Part shown: in pieces, positions 38,837 to 48,829 of the stretch
How the letters are laid out: each line of letters begins with the position of its first letter
Position numbering within the stretch: the stretch's first letter is position 1
NCBI GenBank assembly: GCA_965140355.1
Contig: OZ223194.1
Span: forward strand, 248,001-312,000
Direction: 5' to 3'
Length of the DNA stretch: 64,000 nucleotides
DNA from: Acetobacterium sp965140355
Lineage (GTDB): Bacteria; Bacillota; Clostridia; Eubacteriales; Eubacteriaceae
The notes under the pieces: generated by a model
The model's input: only the letters and a program-made list of their open reading frames with translations
Database searches by the model: none
Told to the model about the DNA's origin: nothing
Translations under genes and position numbers: made by a program

Positions 38837-38882
38837 AAAAGAAACATCAAAAATCGACTGAACAATTTTTGATGTCTCTTTT
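38837..38882 (-). terminator. terminator of the 38926-44049 gene
   Basis: Stem AAAAAGAGACATCAAAAAT / ATTTTTGATGTTTCTTTT on the minus strand with a 9-base loop, about 45 bases after the stop. Confidence 0.8.
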
Positions 38883-38925
38883 TATTTTAGTTTAGCATCA
38901 GCTCATTTATTAGCCGTTAATCGGT

Positions 38926-41900
38926 TCACTCTGTCGTCACCTTAAGGGTCTTATCACCTTCCATTTCGGCCAATGTTCCAAGTTTATCCGTAATATAAAC
39001 ATGGAACGTATAATCTCCCGCTGTTTGCGGTATAAAACTGTATGAACTGGTACTTGAATAATCACGTATTAATGTTTCACTGCCGCCATCTTTTGTATAC
39101 GTAAACTTATATTTGTATGGGGACTTTCCACCCTCAACAACTGCTTTTATTGTTACTCTACTTTTTATCTTTACCGTATCTTTATTTACCGTAAAAGTCT
39201 TAACACTGGGGATTGCATAAATCCGATACGATCGAATCTCCATTTTAGCCGGCGTACTGGCGTTGTCATCTTTATCTGTCAACGTCACCGAAAGGGTATA
39301 ATTTCCGGCTTCGGTCGGTGTAAATTTAGCCTGATTCGGATTAACCGTATCAGCAACCAGAGTTTCTTCCGCACCACCTGTTCTTTTGGCTGTAAATGTG
39401 TAATTATAAGGCGACACCCCGCCACTTGCCGTTGCTGCCAAAACAATTTCCGTATCAGCATACTGGCCTGATGGCAAACTTGATGTCAATGATTTGAGCA
39501 CGGGGTAATCAACAACTTCAAAATCCTGAATGAATATCTCATCATCATTACTACAGATCTGTCCATTGGCATCTTTAATTCTCACATGCAATGAATAAAA
39601 TCCGGCGACGGTCGGTTTAAACTCTGCCGTTGCCGAGGATGAGTAAGCTTTAAATGTGTTTTCAGAATTATCAACACTTTTTGAATAAAACTGATAGCTA
39701 TAAGGCGATTTTCCGCCGGTCGCCATCGCCTTTACTTTAACTGTCGTTCCAATATTTATACCCGAACTTTTATCCGTCTTAATGCTTTTTACCGCAACCT
39801 CAGATAATACCTTATAACGGCTCAACTTTTCAGTCACTGTTGAATTTCCATCATTCACATCGACATAAAAATCATAGTTTCCCGCATTTTCGGGTTTAAA
39901 TGTTGCTGATGCCGTATACGAACTGGTTGTGGTAGTTAATAAATCCACCTGACTAGCTCTCTGCTTATAATAAAAATTATAAGTCAGCACCGAAGATAAT
40001 CCGGTCCCATTTTTCACATCGGCTGTCAGGGTAATGGTATCGCCATTATAAACCGCCGCTCCTTTGGCCGGCGAGGCCAAAAAGCTTTTTATCACCGGTG
40101 GATTACCGACCACTACTTTAGTGCTAATTTCATTGGTACTGACTACCCCATTTCTATCGGTAACGACAACTGAAAATGTATAGCTTCCCGCATCTGGCAA
40201 CTCAAACATCAAGGTCTTGTTTTTATCATTGCTGCCAATTAATGTGTAGCTTACCGCAGCATCTTTTTTATAACGGAACTGGTAAGTATAAGAAGACTGT
40301 CCACCGACACCGGTCGCTAAGAGTTTTATCTCATCTCCAACAATGAGATCTTTCGTTTTATTGACCTTGATCGATTTGGCTTCTAATTTAGGGTACACCT
40401 TAAAGGATTTAACACTATAGCTATCTTTTGAACCGGTATTATCCGTTGCCGTAACACTAAATCGATAGCTTCCAGCCGCTGGTAACGTGTACGTCACATT
40501 GTTTGCCGTCGAGTCGGTAGACTCCCATATTTTTTTACTTCCCTGTTTGACCTCAAATTTATAATTTACGGTTCCGTCTCCGGTTGCTGCTTTTTGAGCA
40601 ACACTCAATTTAATAGTATCCCCTTCGTAGGCAACTGTCGTACCTGTTGTACCAGCGATCTTGTCGACGCTTAGCTCGGTGATTTCCGGTGGATTGGTGA
40701 CCGTTATTTTAACACTTTCAGTTTCAGTAATTTCCGACATTGTCACCCCATAATAATCAGTAATTTTCACTGCAAAAAGATAATCTCCGGTAACAACTGA
40801 TGGAAAAGTATAACTCCTCGTTTTTGATTTCGATGCTGTATCGTAGGGTTTAAATGCCGTGTCCAAGGGACCTTTTACATAATATTGATATAGATACGGT
40901 GATTTTCCACCACTGCCGGTAGCCGTTAGTTTAATGGTATCACCAACATTTAAGCCACTTGTTTTGCTTAACTTAACCGCTTTTGAAGTGCCACTTGAAA
41001 GCACCTTATATCTAGCTATTTTTTCGGTATCAACGGACCCTTTGGTATCACTGACTGCTACAAAAAGATTGTATGTTCCCGCTGCCGGCGGTGTAAATTT
41101 GACCGTTGCCTGTTCATTATTAACCCTCGGCGTAATGGTTTGAGAACTGCCAATCGGAATTTTCGTTTTTCCCTGAGTATAATAAAAATCATAGGTCAAG
41201 ACCCCTTCTCCTTTAGCATCTTGAACCGTTACGGTTAGATCAACCGTATCTTTTTCATAAACCACTGGTGATCCCGTTTTCCCCACCGTTTGATCTTTTA
41301 TCGCTGTAAAATTTTTGATCTCCGGCGGATTAGTCACTTTTATCGCAACGCTTCCGGTTTCATCACGATTCACACTGGGCTTGTCATAGGCATCTTTAAT
41401 CTCTACATAAAACGTATAAGTTCCAAGTGAATCACAGGGAAAATAAATCGTTTTATTTTTTGTTGCCCCACCGATTGCTGTATAAGTTGTATCCGCATCT
41501 TTTTTATAATAAAACTGATAACTATAAGCAGATTTACCACCCTTTCCCGAAGCGGTTAACTTAATGGTATCCCCTAAAACGACACCACTTGTTTTATTAA
41601 CTTTAACCGCTTTTGCCGAGGGCATTGCCAAAACCCGATACGACTTAATCGTTTCAGTATCTGTTGTTCCATCAACATCTACCACTGTTACCGTGAAGGT
41701 ATAGCGACCGGCTGAAGTCGGGCCCGCATAGGTCGCCGTTTTCGATGTTGTCGCATCCGACGACCAGATTGTTCGGGTTCCGGATTTGCACGAAAACTGA
41801 TAGGTCGAATTAACAGTTCCGCCTTCCGATTCGGCGGTTAAAAAAATTGCATCACCAACATAATGTCCTACTTCGTTATCCCGATCGGTATAAAATTTAG

Positions 41901-44049
41901 TAATGATTGAGTTATCCCGAATGGTATAATTACCAGCTAAAGGAATCTCTACGGCAACGTCATTAGCATCGGTTATTTCGACTTTTAGCTGATAGTCGCC
42001 GGGTTCGGTAAAATACTGGCTCACCGTTTTATTGGTTGATGCGTCAGCGATCGGCAGATAATCAGTGCCTAATTTGTAAAAAAACTGATAGGAATAGGGC
42101 GCTTTTCCGCCGCTTCCGTTCGCCGTCAGTTTAACCGTTGTTTCTTTACTTTGTGGCGAATTTTTATCGGTTGTCAACGTCCCGGCCAGGGTATCATAAA
42201 CAACATAATTGCTACTGGTCTTTGTCGCCGTGGTGTTGGTTGTGTCAGCGACATCCACGTAAAAAGTGTACGTATCGGCAGCATCCGGTTTAAAGCTAAT
42301 CGTATTATCGGTATTTGGCGTCGCCGGTGTTGTTTCAATTTTCTGCTTTTCGGTAATTTTTGCGGTAGTGTAATAAAAAGTATAGGTATATGGACCCGTT
42401 CCCTCGGTTATTGTATCGGCAGTAAGGATAATGGGGTCCGTGTCACCGACATAAAATTGCGATCCATCTGCTTTAGCCACCGTAAAGCTGCCAATATCCG
42501 GCGTATCCACGATAACAACATCAATTATTTTAGCAGCCGGACATTTTTCAATTTTTCCACTGGCATTGGTCAAATCAACACAAAAATGATAGGTACCAAC
42601 TTGGGTTGGGGTAAAAAGAACCTTGGTCAGATCGGAATACTCCTGAATTTCCTGCTCCGTTGGATCGGAATCCAGAGTATAATAAAAACGATATTCGGTT
42701 GTATCCGTTTTTCCACCTGATGCCAGCACTGATAAATTAAGATCGATTCCCAGTTCCTGAGTGCCGGTTTTATCAACCGTAAAGCTTTCAAGGTTTAGAT
42801 AATCGACTGCAACGTAATCAGTAATTGTTGCGGTCGCGGTTTGACCGACACTATCTTTAACCGTTACATACAGCGTATAAGCACCTGCAGTCGTGGGGAT
42901 AAAATTGCAGGTATTTTCGGTACCGTAAGGCTTAAGAACCTTTCTCGTTGATCCCTGCTGACTGGAAAACTCATACGTGTAGGGTGCTGTTCCGGTACCG
43001 CTTTCCAATGCCGCCGTTAACAAAATTGTTTCGTTGATATATTGCGGTGAATTTATCGCTGGGCTAAAGCTTGCAATCACGGGTTTACTGACGATCTCAT
43101 ATTCAGAAATGACTTTCGTACAAATATAACCGGAGCTATCTTTGACATTCGTATAAAGTGTATAGGTCCCCGCCGTTGTCGGTGTTAAAACGGCGGTAGC
43201 CGCTGTTGACCAATCTTGCAGTGTCACCGACGTTTTATTTCCGCTCAGATCAACCAGATCATAATAAAACTGATAGTTAATGGTCCCTGTCCCACCCGTT
43301 ACCGTTGTTGTTAAGGTAATCGGTGTTTTAACATTCTGGCCCGATTCCAGACTGGTTTTAAAATCACTAATCGAAAACGACAACGGAACAAAGGTAATAT
43401 TATATTCCAAAGCATAGTTATTAGCCAATGATCCCGACTCGCCGGTAATCTTTAAAATGCTGTTTTTCTCAAATGCATCAGGGCCAATTTTTATCACACT
43501 CGATGGAATAGTCACATTTTTCAGACTGCTACAGCCGCCAAAAGTATGGTTATCGGCTGCTGAGTCTATTGATGTCACCGTAAAGGGAATCTCCAGGGTT
43601 TCTATGGTGGTACAATCTTTAAAAGCCCCCGTGCCAATTTTAACCACTGTTTTTCCATCTAAAGATGTCGGAATCGTTACATCAGCATCTGTTCCGGTAT
43701 AACTTGTAATTATTGCTTCGTCATAGGCATCAACGTCATAGCTATAATCACCTGATGTTGCCATTGTTCCCATTGTTTCGGAAGCTGTCATTACCTCGGT
43801 ATCGGTACTGCTTAAAGCCACCCGCTGTAAATCCTGATTTGGCTTCTCAATGTTAATCGCCGTATCCAAAACTGGAGGAGCCTCGAGATCGTCCGTTTGA
43901 AAACCCGTTTCATTTGGATCTGCCGCATTTTCAGTTACCGTTGCCACCGATTGATCAATTTCTTCTGCCAATACACCAATTGGCATACTGCTGACCACCA
44001 ACAGAATACTAATGACGATACTCACAATTTTCTTAAGTCTACTTTTCAT
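38926..44049 (-). CDS. giant secreted LRR/Ig-repeat surface protein
   Basis: 1707 aa, the largest gene here. The signal peptide ends near VLAEE. A short BspA-type leucine-rich section follows (VTIPTSLDGKTVVKIGTGAFKDC...FGGCSSLKNVTIPSSVIKIGPDAF, about residues 120-190). About 15 Ig/triple-tyrosine-like repeats of 85-100 aa come next, each with L(T)A.G.GG(K)SPYSYQFYYK, AGTYTF.V.V.D and a following linker. From repeat 7 on, two repeat types alternate, which points to growth by duplication of pairs. There is no ChW, LPXTG or SLH. GAGGGAG precedes the ATG at 44049. Probably an adhesin; function unknown. Confidence 0.83.
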   Translation of the reverse strand: MKSRLKKIVSIVISILLVVSSMPIGVLAEEIDQSVATVTENAADPNETGFQTDDLEAPPVLDTAINIEKPNQDLQRVALSSTDTEVMTASETMGTMATSGDYSYDVDAYDEAIITSYTGTDADVTIPTSLDGKTVVKIGTGAFKDCTTIETLEIPFTVTSIDSAADNHTFGGCSSLKNVTIPSSVIKIGPDAFEKNSILKITGESGSLANNYALEYNITFVPLSFSISDFKTSLESGQNVKTPITLTTTVTGGTGTINYQFYYDLVDLSGNKTSVTLQDWSTAATAVLTPTTAGTYTLYTNVKDSSGYICTKVISEYEIVSKPVIASFSPAINSPQYINETILLTAALESGTGTAPYTYEFSSQQGSTRKVLKPYGTENTCNFIPTTAGAYTLYVTVKDSVGQTATATITDYVAVDYLNLESFTVDKTGTQELGIDLNLSVLASGGKTDTTEYRFYYTLDSDPTEQEIQEYSDLTKVLFTPTQVGTYHFCVDLTNASGKIEKCPAAKIIDVVIVDTPDIGSFTVAKADGSQFYVGDTDPIILTADTITEGTGPYTYTFYYTTAKITEKQKIETTPATPNTDNTISFKPDAADTYTFYVDVADTTNTTATKTSSNYVVYDTLAGTLTTDKNSPQSKETTVKLTANGSGGKAPYSYQFFYKLGTDYLPIADASTNKTVSQYFTEPGDYQLKVEITDANDVAVEIPLAGNYTIRDNSIITKFYTDRDNEVGHYVGDAIFLTAESEGGTVNSTYQFSCKSGTRTIWSSDATTSKTATYAGPTSAGRYTFTVTVVDVDGTTDTETIKSYRVLAMPSAKAVKVNKTSGVVLGDTIKLTASGKGGKSAYSYQFYYKKDADTTYTAIGGATKNKTIYFPCDSLGTYTFYVEIKDAYDKPSVNRDETGSVAIKVTNPPEIKNFTAIKDQTVGKTGSPVVYEKDTVDLTVTVQDAKGEGVLTYDFYYTQGKTKIPIGSSQTITPRVNNEQATVKFTPPAAGTYNLFVAVSDTKGSVDTEKIARYKVLSSGTSKAVKLSKTSGLNVGDTIKLTATGSGGKSPYLYQYYVKGPLDTAFKPYDTASKSKTRSYTFPSVVTGDYLFAVKITDYYGVTMSEITETESVKITVTNPPEITELSVDKIAGTTGTTVAYEGDTIKLSVAQKAATGDGTVNYKFEVKQGSKKIWESTDSTANNVTYTLPAAGSYRFSVTATDNTGSKDSYSVKSFKVYPKLEAKSIKVNKTKDLIVGDEIKLLATGVGGQSSYTYQFRYKKDAAVSYTLIGSNDKNKTLMFELPDAGSYTFSVVVTDRNGVVSTNEISTKVVVGNPPVIKSFLASPAKGAAVYNGDTITLTADVKNGTGLSSVLTYNFYYKQRASQVDLLTTTTSSYTASATFKPENAGNYDFYVDVNDGNSTVTEKLSRYKVLSEVAVKSIKTDKSSGINIGTTVKVKAMATGGKSPYSYQFYSKSVDNSENTFKAYSSSATAEFKPTVAGFYSLHVRIKDANGQICSNDDEIFIQDFEVVDYPVLKSLTSSLPSGQYADTEIVLAATASGGVSPYNYTFTAKRTGGAEETLVADTVNPNQAKFTPTEAGNYTLSVTLTDKDDNASTPAKMEIRSYRIYAIPSVKTFTVNKDTVKIKSRVTIKAVVEGGKSPYKYKFTYTKDGGSETLIRDYSSTSSYSFIPQTAGDYTFHVYITDKLGTLAEMEGDKTLKVTTE

Positions 44050-44241
44050 TCTCCCTCTCGCTTTCTCAAATTTAATGGTTATATTAATCCGATAATCGTT
44101 ATTATTAATTATCCACTTTTATTTTATCGGCAATTAATCTCTTAAGATTAGCTTAATTTGCTATTTTTAGGTATCCAAACCCCATTAATATAATTATTGG
44201 CAAATTCCTTTCATTTCTATAACTATCAATAATTATCAATA

Positions 44242-44289
44242 AAAAAGTGCGCTGATCAAACATTTTTTTGTTTGATCAGCGCACTTTTT
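44242..44289 (-). terminator. terminator of the 44357-46360 ChW gene
   Basis: 21-bp perfect stem AAAAAGTGCGCTGATCAAACA with its complement, 6-base loop, T-rich flanks. Confidence 0.93.
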
Positions 44290-44356
44290 AAACAATTACT
44301 TCCTTACAAGACCATTACCAAACTAAATGGCCATCTCTTTTTTAAACTTAACCTAT

Positions 44357-46360
44357 TTATATATTATTAATCAGTATCATGACATTTGCGGTCGTTGCCG
44401 CAGCTCCGCCATCAATCGGGGTAATGGTAAACGTAACGGTCGCTGTTGCATCACCAAAATTTGTAATCACACCCGTTGTTGGATCAATTATGGTGCTCCC
44501 ACCATCAACCTGCTTAAAGCTAATAGTATAAGCAGTTTTATCAATCCCGGCGTTTGTCAGCATTTCGTTGGCACGGGTCAAAATATTGTCCCCTACTTTT
44601 TGGATGCCAAAGTTTTCTGAATTTAACTTGGCCTTGGTGATCACATTGGTTGCGGTATAAACCAGATTTTTCTGCGCCGCCACAATTTTTGCGGTGGCGT
44701 TATTTACCGCTGACTGGCTACTATCCGGTGTTACCACATTGGCCGTTACAACGGTTTGATAGGTTGTCCACGATGCCGGGGTATAATTTGACTGTTTTAC
44801 TGCCGCTAATGCCGCATCGTAGGCTGTCATATCCGACCCTAACACTAAAATCGCATTTTGCAGAGCAATCAAGGTACTGGTATAACCATCAACAACATCT
44901 TGTGAATAACCTTTTAGCGTCTCGGTAGCGATACCAGTAATCGCAATTACCTGAGCATTATTCGTATAAGACGTAAACGAAGCCGTCGTGTAAGGTCCAT
45001 CCGATATTTTAATATTTTTTGCAGCATTAAATGCCGTCAGATCTGAGGTTACAACAAGTTTTTTAAGATAACTGTCAATATCAGTAACCGCCGCATCAAT
45101 GATTGATTGTTCAGTATTTTTGGTAATGACATCATAGGACCAGACCCCATTTGTCAGAGTCCCATAAGTTTCACAATTGGTTACATAGGGATTCCATGTT
45201 GCTGATGTATATGGCGCATTAGCGGCATCAGCACCATATTGAACGTACAGCGATATAGCGGTATTAAAGGCGGTAAGATCCGAATACAAAACCAGTTTTT
45301 TCTGGGCTTCCAGAATCGCTCCGGTTGCCGCATCAACTTCTGCCTGAGTATTCAGGTTCGTTACGACATTGGCATCCAGCACCGCTTGATACTCTGACCA
45401 ACCAGATTTAACCTGTTCTTCTTTCACAGCATTGCGAACCGCTTCATAATTGGTCATATCGGCAAATTTTACCAGCTCTTTTTGCGCTTTGATAATGGCA
45501 ATCGTTGCTGCGTCAACCTCTGCCTGAGTATTTTGTTCAGTTACAACGTTAGCCTCAACCACAAGCTGATAAATATCCCAGGAGTCCGGTGTGTAGTCAG
45601 CTTCTGATACACTGCTTAAAATATCATTATAAACGCTTAAATCGGCTATTTTCACCAGACTTTCCTGCGCCTTTTCAATCGCATTGGTGGCTTCGGTTAT
45701 TTTGTTGGCAATATCATCTTTAGTTACCACATTAGCATCAACAACCTTTTGATAGGCCGCCCAGGAAACGGTTGTATAGTCGGTTTCCTTAACCTGGTCC
45801 AGTACCGCCAGATATTTATCATAGGCCACCTTAACCGGTCTTTCAACAATTATAATCTCAATTGCTTCGAGACGCAAACCTTTACCTTCGGAGCCGGACA
45901 ATTCACCATCGGCAACCCAACCCTGTTTCCAGCCGTCGTTTTGGATATGGGTTCGATATTTAACCGAATAATCGGAAGCAGTTGAACCCGTCAATTCAAT
46001 TTCAATTGCTTCGAGCCGTAACCCCTTCCCCTCCGAACCAGACATCTCGCCATCGGCAACCCAGCCTTGTTTCCAACCCTCGTTCTGGATATGGGTCCGA
46101 TACTGAATCTTCATATCATCCGGCACATTTCCGGTAAGCTCAATTTCGATTCCTTCTAGCCGCAGACCTCGCCCTTCGGAACCGGATAAACTACCATCTG
46201 CCATCCACCCCTGAAGCCAGCCATCGTTTTCAATGTGGGTGCGATACGTTACCCCAATATCCCCCTCCGATGTAGCCTCTTCCTGAGCAAAAACATTTGC
46301 CGAAAAAAACATCGATACGATCATTACCGTGGCTAAAAAAGATATCCTTAATTTTTTCAT
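44357..46360 (-). CDS. secreted ChW/FIVAR surface protein
   Basis: 667 aa. Signal peptide (FLATVMIVSMFFSANVFAQ), three ChW repeats (GWLQGWMADGSLSGSEGRGLRLEGIEI and two near-identical copies), about six FIVAR-like repeats, and the C-terminal beta domain shared with the 28034-31876 protein. GGAGG precedes the ATG. Its promoter belongs to the TTGCAA-N17-TARAAT set. The three ChW repeats are more alike here than in the neighbours, suggesting recent internal duplication. Confidence 0.87.
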   Translation of the reverse strand: MKKLRISFLATVMIVSMFFSANVFAQEEATSEGDIGVTYRTHIENDGWLQGWMADGSLSGSEGRGLRLEGIEIELTGNVPDDMKIQYRTHIQNEGWKQGWVADGEMSGSEGKGLRLEAIEIELTGSTASDYSVKYRTHIQNDGWKQGWVADGELSGSEGKGLRLEAIEIIIVERPVKVAYDKYLAVLDQVKETDYTTVSWAAYQKVVDANVVTKDDIANKITEATNAIEKAQESLVKIADLSVYNDILSSVSEADYTPDSWDIYQLVVEANVVTEQNTQAEVDAATIAIIKAQKELVKFADMTNYEAVRNAVKEEQVKSGWSEYQAVLDANVVTNLNTQAEVDAATGAILEAQKKLVLYSDLTAFNTAISLYVQYGADAANAPYTSATWNPYVTNCETYGTLTNGVWSYDVITKNTEQSIIDAAVTDIDSYLKKLVVTSDLTAFNAAKNIKISDGPYTTASFTSYTNNAQVIAITGIATETLKGYSQDVVDGYTSTLIALQNAILVLGSDMTAYDAALAAVKQSNYTPASWTTYQTVVTANVVTPDSSQSAVNNATAKIVAAQKNLVYTATNVITKAKLNSENFGIQKVGDNILTRANEMLTNAGIDKTAYTISFKQVDGGSTIIDPTTGVITNFGDATATVTFTITPIDGGAAATTANVMILINNI

Positions 46361-46439
46361 TTAATCCTCCGTTTGATTTTTTATCTCAACTCATTTTCTT
46401 TACGTCTTACCGTTTTAATGATAACTCTATATGTCTTAA

Positions 46440-46468
46440 ATTCTACACCTTTTTAAGTCCTTTTGCAA
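46440..46468 (-). promoter_or_regulatory. ChW-gene promoter, TTGCAA-N17-TAGAAT
   Basis: Minus strand TTGCAA, 17 bp ending AAAAGGTG, then TAGAAT. It nearly duplicates the one at 57494-57522 (shared CTTAA.AAGGTGTAGAAT). Confidence 0.75.
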
Positions 46469-46560
46469 ACGAATAATCCTCCCCGGGCTTGATAGTCAAT
46501 TTAGCGCCTAACTAAAAAAAGACCCGGAGTGGCTGATTCCAGATCTGTTATGAGAACATC

Positions 46561-46905
46561 TTATTTCACTTGTTTCATTTTCAAAACATATAATTCCCGT
46601 TCGTTTTCAATTTCTTTATGCAAAACAAAACCAAGTGTTTCTTTAATATCTGCAAATTGTTGCGCCGTATCGGTTTTAAATTCGGTCAAAACGACCGTTT
46701 GTTCACACACAACATCAAGTTTTGTTTTTACTTCACTTAGTTCTGCCTTAATTCCTGCGACATCACCCTTGACTTCACTCAGTTCTGCTTTAATGCCCGT
46801 AACATCATTCTTAATTTCACTCAGTTCGCCCTTTACACCATTTAAACCAGTTTCCAATTGCCCCAGTTTTTCAAGCACAACCTGCTGGAATGCCTCATTT
46901 GTCAT
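46561..46905 (-). CDS. coiled-coil protein, unknown function
   Basis: 114 aa. Residues 15-65 form a regular coiled coil built of repeated (G)IKAELSEVKGDV units, followed by a helical tail rich in charged residues. No domain is recognised. AAGGTAGATGAAAAC lies before the ATG. It sits alone between a ChW gene and the DUF1638 gene. Similar short coiled-coil ORFs often accompany mobile DNA, but nothing shows that here. Confidence 0.6.
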   Translation of the reverse strand: MTNEAFQQVVLEKLGQLETGLNGVKGELSEIKNDVTGIKAELSEVKGDVAGIKAELSEVKTKLDVVCEQTVVLTEFKTDTAQQFADIKETLGFVLHKEIENERELYVLKMKQVK

Positions 46906-47033
46906 GTTTTCATCTACCTTTCTTATTTAAAATTGCTACCGTCCTTATTCAATTTATTATTGTTATTATACCCGATAATCAATCTAAATAGAATAGCTTT
47001 TTAAATAGTCGGTAAATCTGTTTTAAAAAAGCC

Positions 47034-47750
47034 TTATTCTACAAAACCTTCTTCTCTTAAAACTTCAGCTAATATCATGGTTACTTTGCTCCCTTGAAAA
47101 CCAAATCTAATAATTATGAAACTTCGTTTCAACGAGTGTTTCCCCGGTTCAAGTATGATATATCGGTCATCCCTGACACCACTCATCATTTCTTCTAGCA
47201 GGTGAATATTTCCATCAGTTTCATGTATCCCCAGTCCCAGCTTTTGCGCCATCGCCTCACACTTGAGTCGATCGTCATTTGTTTCGACCCCCGTACGAAT
47301 AAACAAAAGATACTGATAGTTTTTAAACATGACTCTGGCAATGCGGAGGGCTTTCTCTTCACCGTACTTTTTTTTCACCCGGTCGTGCTCGTAGCCAATG
47401 CCATCTTCGCCCCACAGCCACCCCTGAGATACAAAGTAAGAGGTACACCGCAACGCATCCACATCGCTTCGACCATGCAGAATAACCTCAATGCAGTCTT
47501 CCACCCTGGGCATTACAATTGGACAACTCTTCGCCTGTATCCCAAGCAATGCTTTTCCGCACAACCCGTAATTGAGGTAGATGAGATCTGCTTCGGTCTG
47601 TGCATCAATGGCTTCTTGAATTTCCAGATGGAGTTTGTCCGGTTCATTATGCAGCTGCTCCTCTAACCATCGGCGTTCAATATCTGAATCTTTGAGAAAT
47701 GCCTCAATCTCCTTTCGCAAAACACCACAACCAATCAAAACCCGTTTCAT
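47034..47750 (-). CDS. DUF1638 protein with a foreign C-terminal tail
   Basis: About 238 aa. DUF1638 features include MKRVLIGCGVLRKEIE, LIYLNYGLCGKALLG and VEDCIEVILHGRSDVDALRCTSYFVSQGWLWGED. The last 17 residues (SKVTMILAEVLREEGFVE) are nearly identical to the end of the Rpn-type protein at 49061, at DNA level too (about 50 bp). The normal 3' end was therefore probably lost by recombination with an Rpn gene. The frame opens at 47810, but GGAGG supports ATG 47750. DUF1638 genes are often near corrinoid methyltransferases; none is here. Activity is doubtful. Confidence 0.72.
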   Translation of the reverse strand: MKRVLIGCGVLRKEIEAFLKDSDIERRWLEEQLHNEPDKLHLEIQEAIDAQTEADLIYLNYGLCGKALLGIQAKSCPIVMPRVEDCIEVILHGRSDVDALRCTSYFVSQGWLWGEDGIGYEHDRVKKKYGEEKALRIARVMFKNYQYLLFIRTGVETNDDRLKCEAMAQKLGLGIHETDGNIHLLEEMMSGVRDDRYIILEPGKHSLKRSFIIIRFGFQGSKVTMILAEVLREEGFVE

Positions 47751-47971
47751 TTTGCATCCTCCGCTTCTTATCCATATTTTCAACTTTAATAAAAGCAAGT
47801 TTCGTGCCAATTGAAACGGCCTATTTAAGGCTATTTATTCATCGTCTATTCCGTTTTATAATATTAAATGCATTTTAATCATCTATAACGATCAAAATTG
47901 AGTATTTAAGTTTAGCTTGTTTTTTTATTGCGTTGTTTTTTTCAAAAATGAAAATCTTATCCATTTGTGAT

Positions 47972-48730
47972 TCATTGCTCTTTTATCGCATTTTCGATTA
48001 TTCGTTTCCCGATTCCCACTACCCTGCTCAATTGTCGAATGCTACAACCCGTTTCCTTGTGTATTATCCGGATACATTCATTTCTTTCGGTCTTGTTTAA
48101 GCTCATTATTTTTAAATATCGCTGATTCTCTTTAACCATTGCCTTGATTCCGTCATCAGTATATTTTACAAAAGTACTCACATCAAGACAATCATCCTGA
48201 TTAACCTCACACGAGAACTTTTCAAAATCAGAAACTTGTTTAAAATAGCTTTTTATTAAATCAGCGTCAACATATTCTGCTATTCCGTCATATGCGGCGA
48301 GATAGTTTTGATAACTGCTCCATTTATACTCAGCCAATGACTTTACCATCTGTGCCTTTAATGGATTATTATGAATATAACGCAGAACGGTCAATAAATA
48401 TGGTTCATCTTCAACGGTTTCACTACTATATCGGTTTTGAAATAAATGACCCGCTCTTCCATATTTTTGGTTATGAAATCTGACGTACCCAACGGCAATC
48501 CGTTTAATGCTTGTGCCTAGCTCTTCGCCTTCCTTCATGAGCAAATGAACATGGTTATCCATCAAACAGTAAGCATAGAGTTTAAATTCTCCCATTTCCT
48601 TAGCTCGCTTCAGTTTTTCCATAAAGTACATTTTATCCTCGTCATCCATAAATATGTTCCGACTATCTATCCCCTTTAACATCACATGATAAATACCGGT
48701 TATACTTTTTACTCTTGCCTGCCTCGCCAT
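47972..48730 (-). CDS. REP-associated tyrosine transposase (RAYT, Y1 family)
   Basis: About 252 aa. Y1_Tnp features are present: GIYHVMLKGIDSRNIFMDDEDK, the HUH-type YAYCLMDNHVHLLMKEG, and YIHNNPLKA...WSSYQNY with the catalytic tyrosine region. A helical C-terminal part ends in a DnaA/HTH-like segment (GCSIRQLSRVVGIGKR). ATG 48730 follows GAGGTCAAAA; an upstream GTG is less likely. A REP-like palindrome lies 50 bases upstream, and several 5' fragments of the same gene occur downstream in the window. Confidence 0.88.
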   Translation of the reverse strand: MARQARVKSITGIYHVMLKGIDSRNIFMDDEDKMYFMEKLKRAKEMGEFKLYAYCLMDNHVHLLMKEGEELGTSIKRIAVGYVRFHNQKYGRAGHLFQNRYSSETVEDEPYLLTVLRYIHNNPLKAQMVKSLAEYKWSSYQNYLAAYDGIAEYVDADLIKSYFKQVSDFEKFSCEVNQDDCLDVSTFVKYTDDGIKAMVKENQRYLKIMSLNKTERNECIRIIHKETGCSIRQLSRVVGIGKRIIENAIKEQ

Positions 48731-48782
48731 TTTTGACCTCACTTCTTACATCTTCGCTACATTCTATCATATTTTTCTAAAT

Positions 48783-48809
48783 GTGACAATTGGAACGTCC
48801 CCGTGTCAC
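48783..48809. repeat. REP-like palindrome 1 (next to the RAYT gene)
   Basis: GTGACA and TGTCAC ends around a GGGGACG core on the minus strand. The sequence between it and the gene (about 50 bp) is also conserved in the fragments below. Confidence 0.75.
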
Positions 48810-48829
48810 TCCAATATTGTCTGTGAAAA

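Noticed and set aside
42151..42720. 189-aa plus-strand frame inside the giant LRR/Ig gene
   Set aside because: Antisense shadow with Ile/Cys/Arg-rich composition; no start signals.
47202..47666. 154-aa plus-strand frame opposite the DUF1638 gene
   Set aside because: Antisense to a recognised family gene; low-complexity Phe/Ile-rich translation.
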